64,000 nucleotides of DNA from Geothrix limicola (GCF_030268085.1 NZ_BSDE01000001.1:744001-808000); one strand, 5' to 3'. Shown: positions 15,125 to 26,436, numbered from the stretch's first letter. Notes: generated from the letters alone by a model not told the origin. A program made the numbers and translations.

Positions 15125-18100
15125 TCAGACCTTCGGCAGGTCCAGCCAGAACGTGGCGCCGTGGCCCTGCACGCTGTCGACGCCGACCACGCCGCCCATG
15201 GCCTCGGCCATCCGTTTCACCAGCGAGAGCCCGAGCCCCACGGAGGGCTCGCCGGCCGTGGGCTGGGCGCTGAGGCGGGCATATTCCCCGAACGCGCGGC
15301 TCAGATCCTCCGCCGAGAGGCCCGGCCCCTGGTCTTTCACGTAGGCCCGCCAACACGGGCCCGCGTCTTCGAGCCCCAGGGTGATGGTCGTTTCCGCGGG
15401 AGAAAACTTGACCGCATTGCCAAGGAAATTGTCGAGGATCTGAGCCACCTGGGCAGGATCCCCCATGACCCAGGCGGTTGGCGCGGGGCCGGAGGACAGG
15501 GAGATGTGCTTGCGTTCCGCGGCCGTGCGGGCCCGCTCCAGCGTCCCGGCCAGGGCGGCGGCGAGATCCATCGCGTCGATGCGGGGCGCTTCGGCGTGGC
15601 CCACCTCGATGGCATGCACATCCAGCAGGCGCTGGATGAGGTCCATCATCGTGGTGCCGAGGGTGCGGATGGCGCCCAGGGATTTCGCCGCCTCGGGATG
15701 CTGCAGATCCTCCTGCAGCAATTCGCCGTGAAGCAGGATGCCCGACAGCGGATTCCTGAGGTCGTGGGCCGCCAGGCCGATGATGCGGTTCTTCGCGTCG
15801 TTGAGTTCGTAGAGGCGGCGGTTCACCAGTTCCAGGTCGCGTTCTCTGGCGCGCAGTCCCTCCGTCGCCTGGGCCACGGCGAGGCTCAGTTCCCGGTTGC
15901 GCCGTTCCAGCCTCGACAGGCGCCAGCGGATGAGCAGGTGCACGGTTCCCACGAGGAGCAGCGCCCAGAGCGTGTAGGCCGCCGGATGACGGTACCAGGG
16001 CGGCAGCACGCGGATCTCCAGGCGCCTGATGGGACCGGGTTGGCCCAGCATCGGCACCACCCGCACCTCGTAGGTGTGACGTCCCGGGGAGATGGTGGGG
16101 AACTGCAGCGCCGTGCCGGCCAGGGTGGCCCAGCTTCCCCCGGCCTCCCTGAATTCGAAGTGGGCGCCCTCGCCGCGCACCGGCCCCGGAAATCCCAGCT
16201 CCCAGACCACCGATCCCTGTCCATGGCGGATGGACATGAAGGGTTCCGCGGCCTGGCGCACCCAGTCGCCACAGCGGGCTTCGAGCAGGCTGGGCACCGT
16301 CAGCGGCGGGATGCCGGACCCCTCTCCGGGGCGGATTTCGGCTAGGCCGAGGATCGTGCCCACCCAGATGCGCTCGGTACCTTCGGGAAGGAGGGCCGCC
16401 TGGTCCGTGTCGTCCGCCGGCAGGCCCAGATCGCTGCCGTAGCGGTGCAGTCTGGGTGGATCGCCCGGTTCCAGGCGGACCACGCCCCGATCCGAGTTGA
16501 TCCAGATATTGCCCCGACCGTCTTTGCGGATGGCGTAGAGGGTGCCGATGTTCCGGAGCTCGGAGGGACTCACGATGCGGCGGGATTTCCAGCCCGTGGC
16601 GGTGCGTGCGAGCGCGACCACGGCGGGCGGTGCGAATTGCGCCGCCAGACCTTCCTCCGCGGAGGAGAAACTGAGGTCCACCGGCTGGATGCCGTCGGGC
16701 ATGGGGACCTCTTCCCAACGCTCAGCCACGCGACAGAAGGTGCGGTGCCCAAACGTGAGCCAGGGGCGACCCAGTTCGTCACCGAGGAAAAAGGCGCTGC
16801 TTCCGCTGGGAACCGGCGGGGAAGACTCCCAGGCCCAGTCCCAATGCCCGTCCTTCCAAGTGCCCGCCACCAGCTGGCCGTCCGGATCCAGCGCCCACAG
16901 GCGCCTGCCGTGGATCACCGGACCGCGCCGGATCTCCACTCCCTCTTTCCGCAATGGGATTCGCACGGTCTCGGATCGGAGGGTGCGGGGGTCCACCCGC
17001 ATCAGGTGCCGGCGGCTCCGCGTATAGAGCCAGCCGTCAGGGCCGGCGCTGAGGCCGTTGGCCACCGGTATGCCCTTCACCTCGCGCCAGCCTTCGGCGT
17101 TCTGGCGGAAGACGCCAGCCTCCGACGTGATCCACAGCGGACCATTCGGGTCACGGTGAACGCTCCAGACCTCCCTGGGCGGGGGAAAGCCCTCTCCGAC
17201 GTGGGAGAGCACGAGCCCCAGAGCCGGAATCCTCACGAGATCCGTGCGGGTGATCCAGAGGTTGCCTTCGGCGTCCAGGCAGCGGGCCTCGGCGCCGTAC
17301 GAACTGAACCCCCGCGGCATGGCGAGCGATGTGATCACCCCGCCCAGGATGCGCAGGGCCTGCTGGTTCTGCAGGATCCAGATGCGGCCGTCCTGAAGGC
17401 GAGTCATTCGCGTGCCGTCCACTTGAAGGGCCAGCTCCAGAGGACGCCAGGCGGAGGCGCCGGGCGCCAGATGGTACAGGTGATGTTCCGTGAGCAGGTA
17501 GAGGTGTCCATCGCCATCGCAGCGCAGCGGTCCCTGCGGATGCTCCATACCCCCCATGGGAAGGGAGGGCAGGTCGGTCCAGCCCTTAGCGGTTTCGCGC
17601 CAGAAGCGCCCGCCACGGTTCGCGATGAGCTGACTGCCCTGCCATGTCAGGCTGGGATCGCCGTCGGCATCCGTGCCGGGAAGCGGGATCGGTGCCGGAC
17701 GCCCGCCCTCCGGAATGCGCCAGGCCCGACCCGAGGCCACCACCAGCAGGTCCCCGCCGGGCTGGCTGAAGATCCCCTCGCTGCGGCGACGCAGCGTCAG
17801 TTCGCGGTCCTTGATGGTTTCATCCACTTGCCAGGCACCCCGGTCCCAGGTGCCGAGTCCGCCCGTGGACAACAGCCAGATGCGGCCGTGTCGGTCCTCC
17901 GCGACGTCGGAGTCGGACCTCCCCTGGAGCGGACCCGGCAGATCGACCTTCAGGAACCGGAGGCCATCCCCGAGGTAGAGGCCTCCGATGTCCGAAGCCA
18001 CCCAGAGCCGACCCTGGCTGTCCGCCAGGACCGCCCGCGGATAGGCCCCGGTGAAACCCGCACGCTGGCCGATGATCTGGGCCGTGGGCAGCCCGGGAGG

Positions 18101-18172
18101 CGCCCCGCTTCGCAGAACACCAGCCCAGGTCGCGCCCAAGATCAAGACGAGACAGGCCGCACGGGGAATCAT
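15125..18172 (-). CDS. Two-component regulator-propeller sensor histidine kinase
   Basis: A 1015-residue membrane sensor kinase. After a signal-anchor (IPRAACLVLILGATWAGVL) come repeated propeller blades with the G-x-LWV/IW pattern (for example GRLWVASDIGGLYL, GNLWITRTDLVRI, GNIWINSDRGVVRL), then a Y_Y_Y immunoglobulin-like domain, a transmembrane helix near residue 740 (AAYTLWALLLVGTVHLLIRW), a coiled coil, HisKA with HDLRNPLSG, and a HATPase with DNFLGNAVKF, DQGPGLS and GLGLSLVKRM. The propeller lies in the periplasm and probably senses a polymer or small ligand. I chose ATG 18172, with GGGAG upstream, over an extended frame reaching 18244. No response regulator gene is nearby. It diverges from a second kinase. 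Confidence 0.92.
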   Translation of the reverse strand: MIPRAACLVLILGATWAGVLRSGAPPGLPTAQIIGQRAGFTGAYPRAVLADSQGRLWVASDIGGLYLGDGLRFLKVDLPGPLQGRSDSDVAEDRHGRIWLLSTGGLGTWDRGAWQVDETIKDRELTLRRRSEGIFSQPGGDLLVVASGRAWRIPEGGRPAPIPLPGTDADGDPSLTWQGSQLIANRGGRFWRETAKGWTDLPSLPMGGMEHPQGPLRCDGDGHLYLLTEHHLYHLAPGASAWRPLELALQVDGTRMTRLQDGRIWILQNQQALRILGGVITSLAMPRGFSSYGAEARCLDAEGNLWITRTDLVRIPALGLVLSHVGEGFPPPREVWSVHRDPNGPLWITSEAGVFRQNAEGWREVKGIPVANGLSAGPDGWLYTRSRRHLMRVDPRTLRSETVRIPLRKEGVEIRRGPVIHGRRLWALDPDGQLVAGTWKDGHWDWAWESSPPVPSGSSAFFLGDELGRPWLTFGHRTFCRVAERWEEVPMPDGIQPVDLSFSSAEEGLAAQFAPPAVVALARTATGWKSRRIVSPSELRNIGTLYAIRKDGRGNIWINSDRGVVRLEPGDPPRLHRYGSDLGLPADDTDQAALLPEGTERIWVGTILGLAEIRPGEGSGIPPLTVPSLLEARCGDWVRQAAEPFMSIRHGQGSVVWELGFPGPVRGEGAHFEFREAGGSWATLAGTALQFPTISPGRHTYEVRVVPMLGQPGPIRRLEIRVLPPWYRHPAAYTLWALLLVGTVHLLIRWRLSRLERRNRELSLAVAQATEGLRARERDLELVNRRLYELNDAKNRIIGLAAHDLRNPLSGILLHGELLQEDLQHPEAAKSLGAIRTLGTTMMDLIQRLLDVHAIEVGHAEAPRIDAMDLAAALAGTLERARTAAERKHISLSSGPAPTAWVMGDPAQVAQILDNFLGNAVKFSPAETTITLGLEDAGPCWRAYVKDQGPGLSAEDLSRAFGEYARLSAQPTAGEPSVGLGLSLVKRMAEAMGGVVGVDSVQGHGATFWLDLPKV

Positions 18173-18372
18173 CACGCTCCCGTTGGTGGATGAGAGCCAG
18201 GTTGTATCTCTATCGGCGCATCGAGGGTGGGCATGAAAGTTCATCCGCCGATTTCTCGGTGAGGCTGATCTTTACCACGGCCTGGAGCCGACTTGGGTCC
18301 ACGGGCCCTGGCGGCCGCCCGGAAAGTGCAGCCCTTGGGGATGCCAGCCGAATAGACATACAGGAGGGTCAC

Positions 18373-20094
<1,722 letters not shown>

Positions 20095-20117
20095 TGGGGT
20101 CGCGGGCAGACTGGTGC

Positions 20118-21113
20118 CTAGAGGCACACCTGCCTGAGCACGCCTGAGCGAAGCTCCGCGGCGCTGTAGACGCCCCGATCCAGCACGAGGCTGGTGACGA
20201 GGTCGACAGGCGTGACGTCGAAGCTGGGGTTCCAGGTCGGCATGCCTTCCGGCGCCCAGCGCAGCGCGCCATAGCCGCGTACTTCGGCGGGATCGCGCTC
20301 CTCGATGGGGATGGCCGCGCCGTTGGGGCAGGCCAGATCCACGGTGGAGAAGGGCGCCACGGGATGGAAGGGCACGCCGTGGAAACGGGCCTGCACGGCC
20401 ACGCCGTACGTGCCCACCTTGTTGGCGAAGTCGCCGTTGGCGGCCACGCGGTCCGAGCCCAGCAGCACCCGCTGGATCCGGCCGTCGCGCATGAGCAGCG
20501 CCGCCATGCTGTCGGTGACGAGGGTGGATGGGATGCCGAGCTTCTTCAGCTCCCAGGCCGTGAGACGTCCGCCCTGCAGCAGCGGGCGCGTTTCGTCGGC
20601 GTAGACATGGATGCGCTTGCCCTGTTCAAAGGCACGGCGAATGACGCCCAGGGCCGTGCCGATGCCCGCGGTGGCCAGCCCGCCCGTGTTGCAGTGGGTG
20701 AGCAGGCCTTCGCCGTCCTGGATGAGGGCCGATCCATGCTGCGCCATGCCTTCGCAAAGGCGCACATCCTCTTCGAACATGGCCTGGGCCTCGGCCACGG
20801 GATCGCCCGCGCCCTTCATGCGGTCCATGGCCCACATGAGGTTCACGGCCGTCGGCCGCGCCGCGCGCAGGGCCGCACAGGCGGTGGCGTACTCGGTGGC
20901 GCTCGCGCCGCGCCGGGCGAAGGTGGCCAGGCAGGCCGCCGCCGCCACGCCGATGAGCGGCGCACCCCGTACCGCCAGGCGCTTGATGAGGGCGATCATG
21001 GCTTCGGGTTCGCTGCCGTCCAACCACACCTCCGCATCCGGAAGCTGCGTCTGATCCAGCACCCAGAGCGTGCGGCCGTCGTGTTTCAATCCGAGGGATT
21101 CAAAGGGATTCAT
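20118..21113 (-). CDS. mtnA: S-methyl-5-thioribose-1-phosphate isomerase
   Basis: Converts 5-methylthioribose-1-phosphate to 5-methylthioribulose-1-phosphate in methionine salvage. The 331-residue protein has RGAPLIGVAAAA (about 49-60), LLTHCNTGGLATAGIGTALG with the catalytic Cys, DETRPLLQGGRLTAWEL, LLGSDRVAANGDFANKVGTYG (given in parts: LLGSDRVAANGD, FANKVGTYG, with the catalytic Asp) and the terminal PIEERDP. An eIF2B-alpha-type regulatory protein is unlikely given the intact active site. AAGGTGAAGGA lies before the ATG. It is downstream of the class II aldolase gene with a 160-bp gap that holds a repeat. Together they suggest a salvage branch ending in an aldolase. Confidence 0.95.
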   Translation of the reverse strand: MNPFESLGLKHDGRTLWVLDQTQLPDAEVWLDGSEPEAMIALIKRLAVRGAPLIGVAAAACLATFARRGASATEYATACAALRAARPTAVNLMWAMDRMKGAGDPVAEAQAMFEEDVRLCEGMAQHGSALIQDGEGLLTHCNTGGLATAGIGTALGVIRRAFEQGKRIHVYADETRPLLQGGRLTAWELKKLGIPSTLVTDSMAALLMRDGRIQRVLLGSDRVAANGDFANKVGTYGVAVQARFHGVPFHPVAPFSTVDLACPNGAAIPIEERDPAEVRGYGALRWAPEGMPTWNPSFDVTPVDLVTSLVLDRGVYSAAELRSGVLRQVCL

Positions 21114-21185
21114 GGGCGTCCTTCACCTTCTGGCCACATCATCGATTGCTTCTGGGTCAGTCGTTTGGAAGGAACCTTCTGTTTG

Positions 21186-21218
21186 TTCACCGCTGAGAAC
21201 GCGAAGAACGCGGAGGAA
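21186..21218 (+). repeat. Dispersed intergenic repeat, copy 1 (GAGAACGC type)
   Basis: TTCACCGCTGAGAACGC is followed by GAAGAACGCGGAGGAA. The same sequence family occurs as a long hairpin at 31823-31895. It lies in the aldolase-mtnA gap and has internal 9-10-bp periodicity (GAGAACGC, AAGAACGCG). Confidence 0.6.
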
Positions 21219-21273
21219 TCCTTTTCATGTCTAGGCGCTGGCTGCGGTTGGCGTTTTGCGCTTGGATGGCGGG

Positions 21274-21921
21274 TCAAATGATCCTCGGTCCGATTTTGGC
21301 GCGCAGGGCCCGGAGTTCTTTGAGTTCGGCCACTGAGAGCGGTTTGGCGCCGCCGAGGGCTTCGGCCTTCCACAGGATGTCGGCGACCTGCTCCAGGCGC
21401 TCCATGCCACCGGCGGCCTCGTTCATGTGCTCGCCCCAGCAGAGGCCGCCGTGGCGGGCCAGGATCAGGAGGCGGTGGGCGGGGAGAAAGGGTAGCAGGT
21501 TCGTGCCCATCGCCTCGGTACCGGGAATGGCCATGGGCACGATGGGGATGCGCCCCGCGGCGAGGATCACTTCCGGCAGGCCGTCTGAGGGCAGCTCCTC
21601 CAACTCGGGCCTCGCGAGCGACCACGCGATGGCCGTGGGCGGATGGGCATGGACGATGGCCTTCGCCTCGGGCACGGTCTGGTAGATGGCGAGGTGCATG
21701 GCACGCTCGCTGCTGGGGCGCCCCGAGATGATGGTGCCATCCAGTTCCAGATGGGCCAGATCCTCCAGCTGTACCTTCGCCTTGGGCACACCGCTGGGCG
21801 TCATGGCGATGAGGCCGTTGGGCAGGCGCACCGACAGGTTGCCATCCGAGGCCGCCAGCAGCCCTCCCGCGTGCAGGCGGCGGCAGGCATCGAGCAGATC
21901 GTAGAGGAGGGCGTCGGACAT
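21274..21921 (-). CDS. Class II (fuculose-phosphate-type) aldolase, probable methylthioribulose-1-phosphate aldolase
   Basis: A 215-residue zinc aldolase of the FucA/AraD family. It has SDGNLSVRLP (phosphate loop, about 25-34), TPSGVPKAKV, PSSERAMHLAIY with the catalytic Glu (about 74), the zinc histidines in IVHAHPPTA, and a third His in LARHGGLCWGEH. The PSSE motif is of the FucA aldolase kind; MtnB dehydratases belong to the same superfamily but usually read differently there. With mtnA next door, cleavage of methylthioribulose-1-phosphate to DHAP and methylthioacetaldehyde is the best inference; fuculose- or ribulose-phosphate aldolase is the alternative. The mRNA looks leaderless. Confidence 0.85.
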   Translation of the reverse strand: MSDALLYDLLDACRRLHAGGLLAASDGNLSVRLPNGLIAMTPSGVPKAKVQLEDLAHLELDGTIISGRPSSERAMHLAIYQTVPEAKAIVHAHPPTAIAWSLARPELEELPSDGLPEVILAAGRIPIVPMAIPGTEAMGTNLLPFLPAHRLLILARHGGLCWGEHMNEAAGGMERLEQVADILWKAEALGGAKPLSVAELKELRALRAKIGPRII

Positions 21922-21927
21922 GGAACC

Positions 21928-21933
21928 AGTGTA
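21928..21933 (-). promoter_or_regulatory. Minus-10-like hexamer for the class II aldolase gene
   Basis: On the minus strand TACACT, spacer GGTTCC, then ATG at 21921. No Shine-Dalgarno is present. It lies in the 19-bp gap after the TPR gene. Confidence 0.5.
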
Positions 21934-21940
21934 GGTCCGG

Positions 21941-22852
21941 CTAATGCTTTTTCGCGGCCTTGGATGTTCTGGGTGCAGGTGTGGGGGCCGGGGGCAGGGC
22001 CGCGTACCGCTCCGCCTGTTTGAGGTTCTCGGCGATCAGCTGGTTGTCCGGCTGCAGGTCGAGCGCGGCCCGAAAGTCATCCCGGCTTTCCTTGTAATGC
22101 TTCAGCTCGAAGTGCGCACGGCCCCGGTTGAAATAGCCTTCCAGCAGCTTGGGGTTGAGCGCCAGAGCCTTGTCGAAGGCGGCGCAGGCTTCGGCCCAGG
22201 CCTTCCGCTCGTTGAGGCAATGGCCCAGGTTGTTCCAGGCGTAGACATTGGCAGGGGCTTTTTCCACGGCTTCGCGAAGCACAGGCTCGGCTTCCGCGAG
22301 ACGGTACAGCTGGACCAGGGCCTCTCCCTTCCAGGCGAGGGCATTGGCATCCCGGGGATACCTCTGCTGAAGTTCCTCTGCGAAGGCCAGCAGATGGGAC
22401 CAGTCTTCGGCCAAGCGGGCTTCGTTGCAGGCATCCACAAAACGGACCGCATCGCCCAGGCGGGCCATTTCGGCGAGGCACTGGGCGGCCTCCGCGTGGC
22501 GGCCCAACTTGGAAAGAGCCTGGGCTCGTAGAACGCGATGGATTCCCAGTTTTGGGCCAGTCTTCGCTTCCAGCTGGGGCTGCAGAGCTTCACAAACCTC
22601 TAGGAGGCGATCCCAGCGCTGGCTCTTGTTTAGGCACTCGAGCCATAGGAGGTAGTGGGTGCCACGGGTGGCGGGCGGTAACCTCTCAAACCAGTCCGCA
22701 AGACCGGACCAATCCTTGGCCTCGACCAGGGCATCGCCCCCCGGTGGAAGGTGGCCGATGGGGACCTGGTTCAGAACCTGCGGGGGTGGGGTCTGCAATA
22801 GAAGGAAGGCGATGGAGGCGGATCCGAACAGAGGAAGAATCAAGGCAGGCAT
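21941..22852 (-). CDS. TPR-repeat protein with N-terminal signal/anchor
   Basis: A 303-residue protein. After a hydrophobic N-terminus (MPALILPLFGSASIAFLLLQ) come at least five to six tetratricopeptide-like helical pairs. The clearest are NVYAWNNLGHCLNERKAWAE, ACAAFDKALALNPKLLEGYF and NRGRAHFELKHYKESRDDFR followed by AALDLQPDN. The C-terminus is Pro/Lys-rich (PAPTPAPRTSKAAKKH). It probably scaffolds protein contacts in the periplasm or at the membrane. I prefer ATG 22852, which begins the hydrophobic segment; the frame is open up to another ATG at 22915 that would add 21 residues. It is followed by the aldolase gene 19 bp later. Confidence 0.8.
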   Translation of the reverse strand: MPALILPLFGSASIAFLLLQTPPPQVLNQVPIGHLPPGGDALVEAKDWSGLADWFERLPPATRGTHYLLWLECLNKSQRWDRLLEVCEALQPQLEAKTGPKLGIHRVLRAQALSKLGRHAEAAQCLAEMARLGDAVRFVDACNEARLAEDWSHLLAFAEELQQRYPRDANALAWKGEALVQLYRLAEAEPVLREAVEKAPANVYAWNNLGHCLNERKAWAEACAAFDKALALNPKLLEGYFNRGRAHFELKHYKESRDDFRAALDLQPDNQLIAENLKQAERYAALPPAPTPAPRTSKAAKKH

Positions 22853-22995
22853 CCTCGTGAGACTGACGTGGAACTGCGTCGGGTGAGATGAGGGTGGAAA
22901 AAACAAGCCTAACATTTCAGCCCGTCGAACCTACTCCGAAATGAACCCCAGACCGGGTCCAAGCCCCGTTAACCTGGGACATTCACGGAGCACCC

Positions 22996-23547
22996 ATGAT
23001 TTCCAAACGTGCCTGGACCCTCAGCCTGTTGATCCCCGGTTTGGCTGTCTGCGCCGAAAACCCGCACGTGGCCGCGCTGGCGAAGGAGGGACATTGGCTG
23101 GAAAAGGGCTGGGCGGCCCACGGGCCCATGCTCGGCAAACCTGCGCCGGGACTGGAATTGACGGGATGGCTGAACGGCGAGGTGAAAGCCTCGGCCATGC
23201 AGGGCAAGATCGTCGTCGTGGATTTCTGGGCCACCTGGTGCGGCCCCTGCCGCGCCTCCATTCCCCATAACAATGCGCTGGTGAAGCGCTACGCGGACCG
23301 GGGCGTGTTGCTCATCGGTGCCTGTGGCAGCGGCCGGGGCGAGGAAAAGATGGAAGAGGTCGCCAAGGCCACGGGTCTGGCCTACCCCACGGCGCGGGTC
23401 GCCAAGGCCAGCACCTCGGCCTGGAATGTGCAGTGGTGGCCTACCTACGCCGTCATCGATCGCAACGGCACCCTGCGCGCCATCGGGCTCCAGCCGGACT
23501 ATGTGGACAAGGTGGTCGAAGCGTTGTTGGTCGAACAGCCGAAGTAG
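22996..23547 (+). CDS. TlpA-like periplasmic thioredoxin-fold protein
   Basis: A 183-residue exported redox protein with a signal peptide (MISKRAWTLSLLIPGLAVCA). The thioredoxin domain has KIVVVDFWATWCGPCRASIP with the active-site Cys82 and Cys85 in WCGPC, then WPTYAVIDRNGTLRAIG, the cis-Pro region. Such proteins reduce disulfides in the periplasm, for example in cytochrome c maturation or as general thiol reductases. No cytochrome maturation genes are near. GGAG lies upstream of the ATG. It diverges from the TPR gene and converges on the penicillin-acylase gene with only 17 bp between. Confidence 0.92.
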   Translation: MISKRAWTLSLLIPGLAVCAENPHVAALAKEGHWLEKGWAAHGPMLGKPAPGLELTGWLNGEVKASAMQGKIVVVDFWATWCGPCRASIPHNNALVKRYADRGVLLIGACGSGRGEEKMEEVAKATGLAYPTARVAKASTSAWNVQWWPTYAVIDRNGTLRAIGLQPDYVDKVVEALLVEQPK

Positions 23548-23564
23548 GACGGGGTCGACCGCCT

Positions 23565-26249
23565 TCATTTGGTCATCAGATCCTTCAAGAGGGTCTCATC
23601 GGTGATCCTTCCCACGGGGTAGACCTTCACCCGTTGATCCCAGTAGGGGGACTTGGCATAGAACCAGTTGAGGATGGCCTCGGGATTGGCCGCAAAGGCC
23701 TTGTCTTCGGACTTCCTCTGCTCGAATTCGGCCTTGAGGGCTGGAGATTGCTTCAGCAGCTCTCTCGCCATGCCCTCCATCACGTAGCTCTCGGCGTATT
23801 CCTGCTGTTTGAGGGCGGAATTAAGCTGGCGGGGCGTTAGCACCAACGTGTGTTGGGTGGGCCCCGGCAGGAATGTTGTGGGTTTGCCCTGCTCCCATGC
23901 TTCGTGTCCATCGCGGTAATGCGGCGAGAGGGGGTTGCCGCATTGCCCGCAGGGCATGTGCAGGGTTCCATCGGCCTCGTGGCCCGGCGAAACGACCATC
24001 CTCAAGGAGGCGCCCATCGCAGGCCACTGGACGCGCGGCATGTCGTTGTCCCCCGGCAACGGGTGATGGTCCATGTCGAGGAACCAGCCCACCATCGGAA
24101 TGGCACGGCTCAGGGGATGGCGGATCTGGGTGAGGTTCCGGCTACCCAGCGTGGCCTGGGCAAGGCTGCGGCTGTCCTTGAGAAAGTAGTCGATGGCCCG
24201 GTCGACGGCGGCAAGCATGGCCTCGTTCCAGCTCGCGTAATTTGCGTCCAGCAGGTGGGCCGGCTGCTCCGTCGCCAACCGCCAAAGGAATCCTTCATCC
24301 TGGGGAAGAATGGGATCGAAGGTCGGGTCGGCCTGCTTGCATGGCGCGAGGAGGGATTCGATCACCAGCTCTTCGAAGAATACGTGGAAGCCGCGTGCCA
24401 TCCGGTAGCCCGCCGAATCGATGGAGGCGTGGCCCGTCCAGTTGGTTTCCAGCAACTTTCGGAACTCCGCGCGCTGGGGCTTACCCTTCAACGACTCGGC
24501 CGTCAGGATCTTCAAGGCCAGGTCCCGCCATCGCTGGAGGAAGAGGGAACGGTCGTCCAGCTGGATGGCCAGCAGATCCCGCTCGTCGAGGCGTGCTTTC
24601 TGGAAGAGGTCATCCCGGATCTGGCGCGCGCGGGCGCCCAGCACATAGCCGCCGTCGCCGAGTTTGCGCAGCATCTCGCCGCTGGCGGGACGCGCATTGG
24701 CCGTCCACAGCCGTCCGGCCGGCGGATCCAGGAGGGTGGGGATTTCCGGGGAGCTGAGCCATCCATCCCAGCCGCGGGAGCCGTCGGCCCAGCTCACGGG
24801 AACGCGGCCGTCGAAGCCCTTGCGGCGGGGGATTCGGCCCATGATGGTCCAGCCGATGCGCCCCGCCGCATCGGCGATCACGCAGTTCTGGGGTGGGATG
24901 CCCGAGGCGTGGGCAGCTTCGATGGCGGCTTCGAGCGTCTCCGCCCGCGACATGCCCAGCAGGTTCATGTTGGTGGCTTTGGGCCGATGCGCGGTCCATG
25001 AGAAGGCCCTCAGGCGTCCCTTGTGATCGGTGCCCATGACGGGCCCCCAGATCGTCGACTGGATCTTCAGGAGCACGTCCGCCGCGCCCTTGACCCTGAT
25101 CCGCTCCTCCGTGGTCTCGATTCTGCGGGGCCCATCGGGTGTTCGGTAGGTGCCGGGCTGGGCCGGGTCGGTTTCAAGGAGGACGATGTCGCTGTAGTCG
25201 CCGTAGCTGTTGGTGAAGCCCCAGGCGACTTTGCCGTTGCTGCCGATCACCACGAAGGGCGCTCCTGGAAGGGTGGCGCCGGTGACCGAGCGGGCCTGGC
25301 CATCGGGATCCTGCCAACGCAGCGAGGCCCGGTACCAGGTGTTCGGCACGCCGATGTTGAGGTGGGGATCGTTGGCGAGAATGGCCCTGCCATCGGCCGT
25401 GGCCATCGCGGCCACCGCCCAGTTGTTGCTGCCCAGGGCCACATCGGAAGCGCCCTTGAACCAGCCGGACACCTTGGTCGGAGGGGCCTTCCGAAGGTCC
25501 ATGACATCGGGGCCGGGCAGGGGCGGGTCAGGGAACATGCCGCCGTCGAGGGGTGCGTCCCACGCGGTCCCAGGAGGGGCGATGGCCTCGAACAGCTCGC
25601 GGGGGAGGAGGTCCTGCATGAGGCCGAGGTTGGATTCCCTGCTGCCGCTCCGATTGCTCAGGTCGCTGTACATGGAATACATCACGAGGAAGGTGTCCTC
25701 GGGCAGCCAGGGGCTTGGATCCACCCTCAGCGCCGCGTATTCGAAGGGTTTGGCCCGCAACGATGACAGGCCTTCGTTCACGCCTTTGGCATAGGCTTCC
25801 AGGGCGGCGCGAATCTCCGGAGTGGCGGCCGCGGTCACCTCTTTGGCGCGGAGCCGGAACTGATGGAGGCGGCTCTCCCGGTCGGCCTTGACGAGGGCCG
25901 GGCCGATCAGCTCCGCGAGTTCTCCGGCGGAGTTCCGGCGGAGGAGGTCCATCTGGAAGAAGCGGTCCTGCCCATGGGCGAAGCCCAGGCCGAAGGAGAC
26001 CTCCGCAAGGTTCCGGCCGCTGATGGTGGGAATGCCGAGGCCGTCGCGGGCGATGGTGACCGGCGCCGCGAGTGTGGCCACGGTGATGGTGCCATCGAGC
26101 CTGGGCAGGCTGGCGCGCATGCGCGCGTAGAACCAGGCGGACAGGGCCGCCACGAGCACCAGGACGAGGCCGGCGGCCCCGGCAATGGTGCGGAAGAGCC
26201 ATCGCGCCCAGCGGCGCGAGGGATGGGTCTGGTTTGGGTTGGTCTGCAT
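23565..26249 (-). CDS. Penicillin acylase-family (Ntn) hydrolase, membrane-anchored
   Basis: An 894-residue protein with an N-terminal anchor (IAGAAGLVLVLVAALSAWFY). The alpha-subunit part has DGLGIPTISGRNLAEVSFGLG and GQDRFFQMDLLRR (about 60-105). The self-cleavage site is ALGSNNWAVAA with the nucleophile at Ser274; NDPHLNIGVPNTWY and SNGKVAWGFTNSYGDYSDI follow as in the beta subunit. Such enzymes hydrolyse penicillins, acyl-homoserine lactones or other amides in the periplasm. ATG 26249 is preceded by GAGG; an in-frame ATG at 26261 is possible, and a much longer open frame to 26438 is not supported. A quorum-quenching role is only a possibility. Confidence 0.9.
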   Translation of the reverse strand: MQTNPNQTHPSRRWARWLFRTIAGAAGLVLVLVAALSAWFYARMRASLPRLDGTITVATLAAPVTIARDGLGIPTISGRNLAEVSFGLGFAHGQDRFFQMDLLRRNSAGELAELIGPALVKADRESRLHQFRLRAKEVTAAATPEIRAALEAYAKGVNEGLSSLRAKPFEYAALRVDPSPWLPEDTFLVMYSMYSDLSNRSGSRESNLGLMQDLLPRELFEAIAPPGTAWDAPLDGGMFPDPPLPGPDVMDLRKAPPTKVSGWFKGASDVALGSNNWAVAAMATADGRAILANDPHLNIGVPNTWYRASLRWQDPDGQARSVTGATLPGAPFVVIGSNGKVAWGFTNSYGDYSDIVLLETDPAQPGTYRTPDGPRRIETTEERIRVKGAADVLLKIQSTIWGPVMGTDHKGRLRAFSWTAHRPKATNMNLLGMSRAETLEAAIEAAHASGIPPQNCVIADAAGRIGWTIMGRIPRRKGFDGRVPVSWADGSRGWDGWLSSPEIPTLLDPPAGRLWTANARPASGEMLRKLGDGGYVLGARARQIRDDLFQKARLDERDLLAIQLDDRSLFLQRWRDLALKILTAESLKGKPQRAEFRKLLETNWTGHASIDSAGYRMARGFHVFFEELVIESLLAPCKQADPTFDPILPQDEGFLWRLATEQPAHLLDANYASWNEAMLAAVDRAIDYFLKDSRSLAQATLGSRNLTQIRHPLSRAIPMVGWFLDMDHHPLPGDNDMPRVQWPAMGASLRMVVSPGHEADGTLHMPCGQCGNPLSPHYRDGHEAWEQGKPTTFLPGPTQHTLVLTPRQLNSALKQQEYAESYVMEGMARELLKQSPALKAEFEQRKSEDKAFAANPEAILNWFYAKSPYWDQRVKVYPVGRITDETLLKDLMTK

Positions 26250-26436
26250 GCTCGGCCTCATGTGGAATGGCCCGCGCGGAATCTCGCAACGGCCATCAAC
26301 AGCCACCCGAAGCAAATCCGCAAGGGAGGCGGATCCGCGTCGGTGGGTCAGAAAGGAAGGCTTTGGATTTCTTGCTTCGGGATACTCTCGTCTCACCATG
26401 GGGTCAAGAGAACAAGGCCGATCCGGTGGATGGCTC

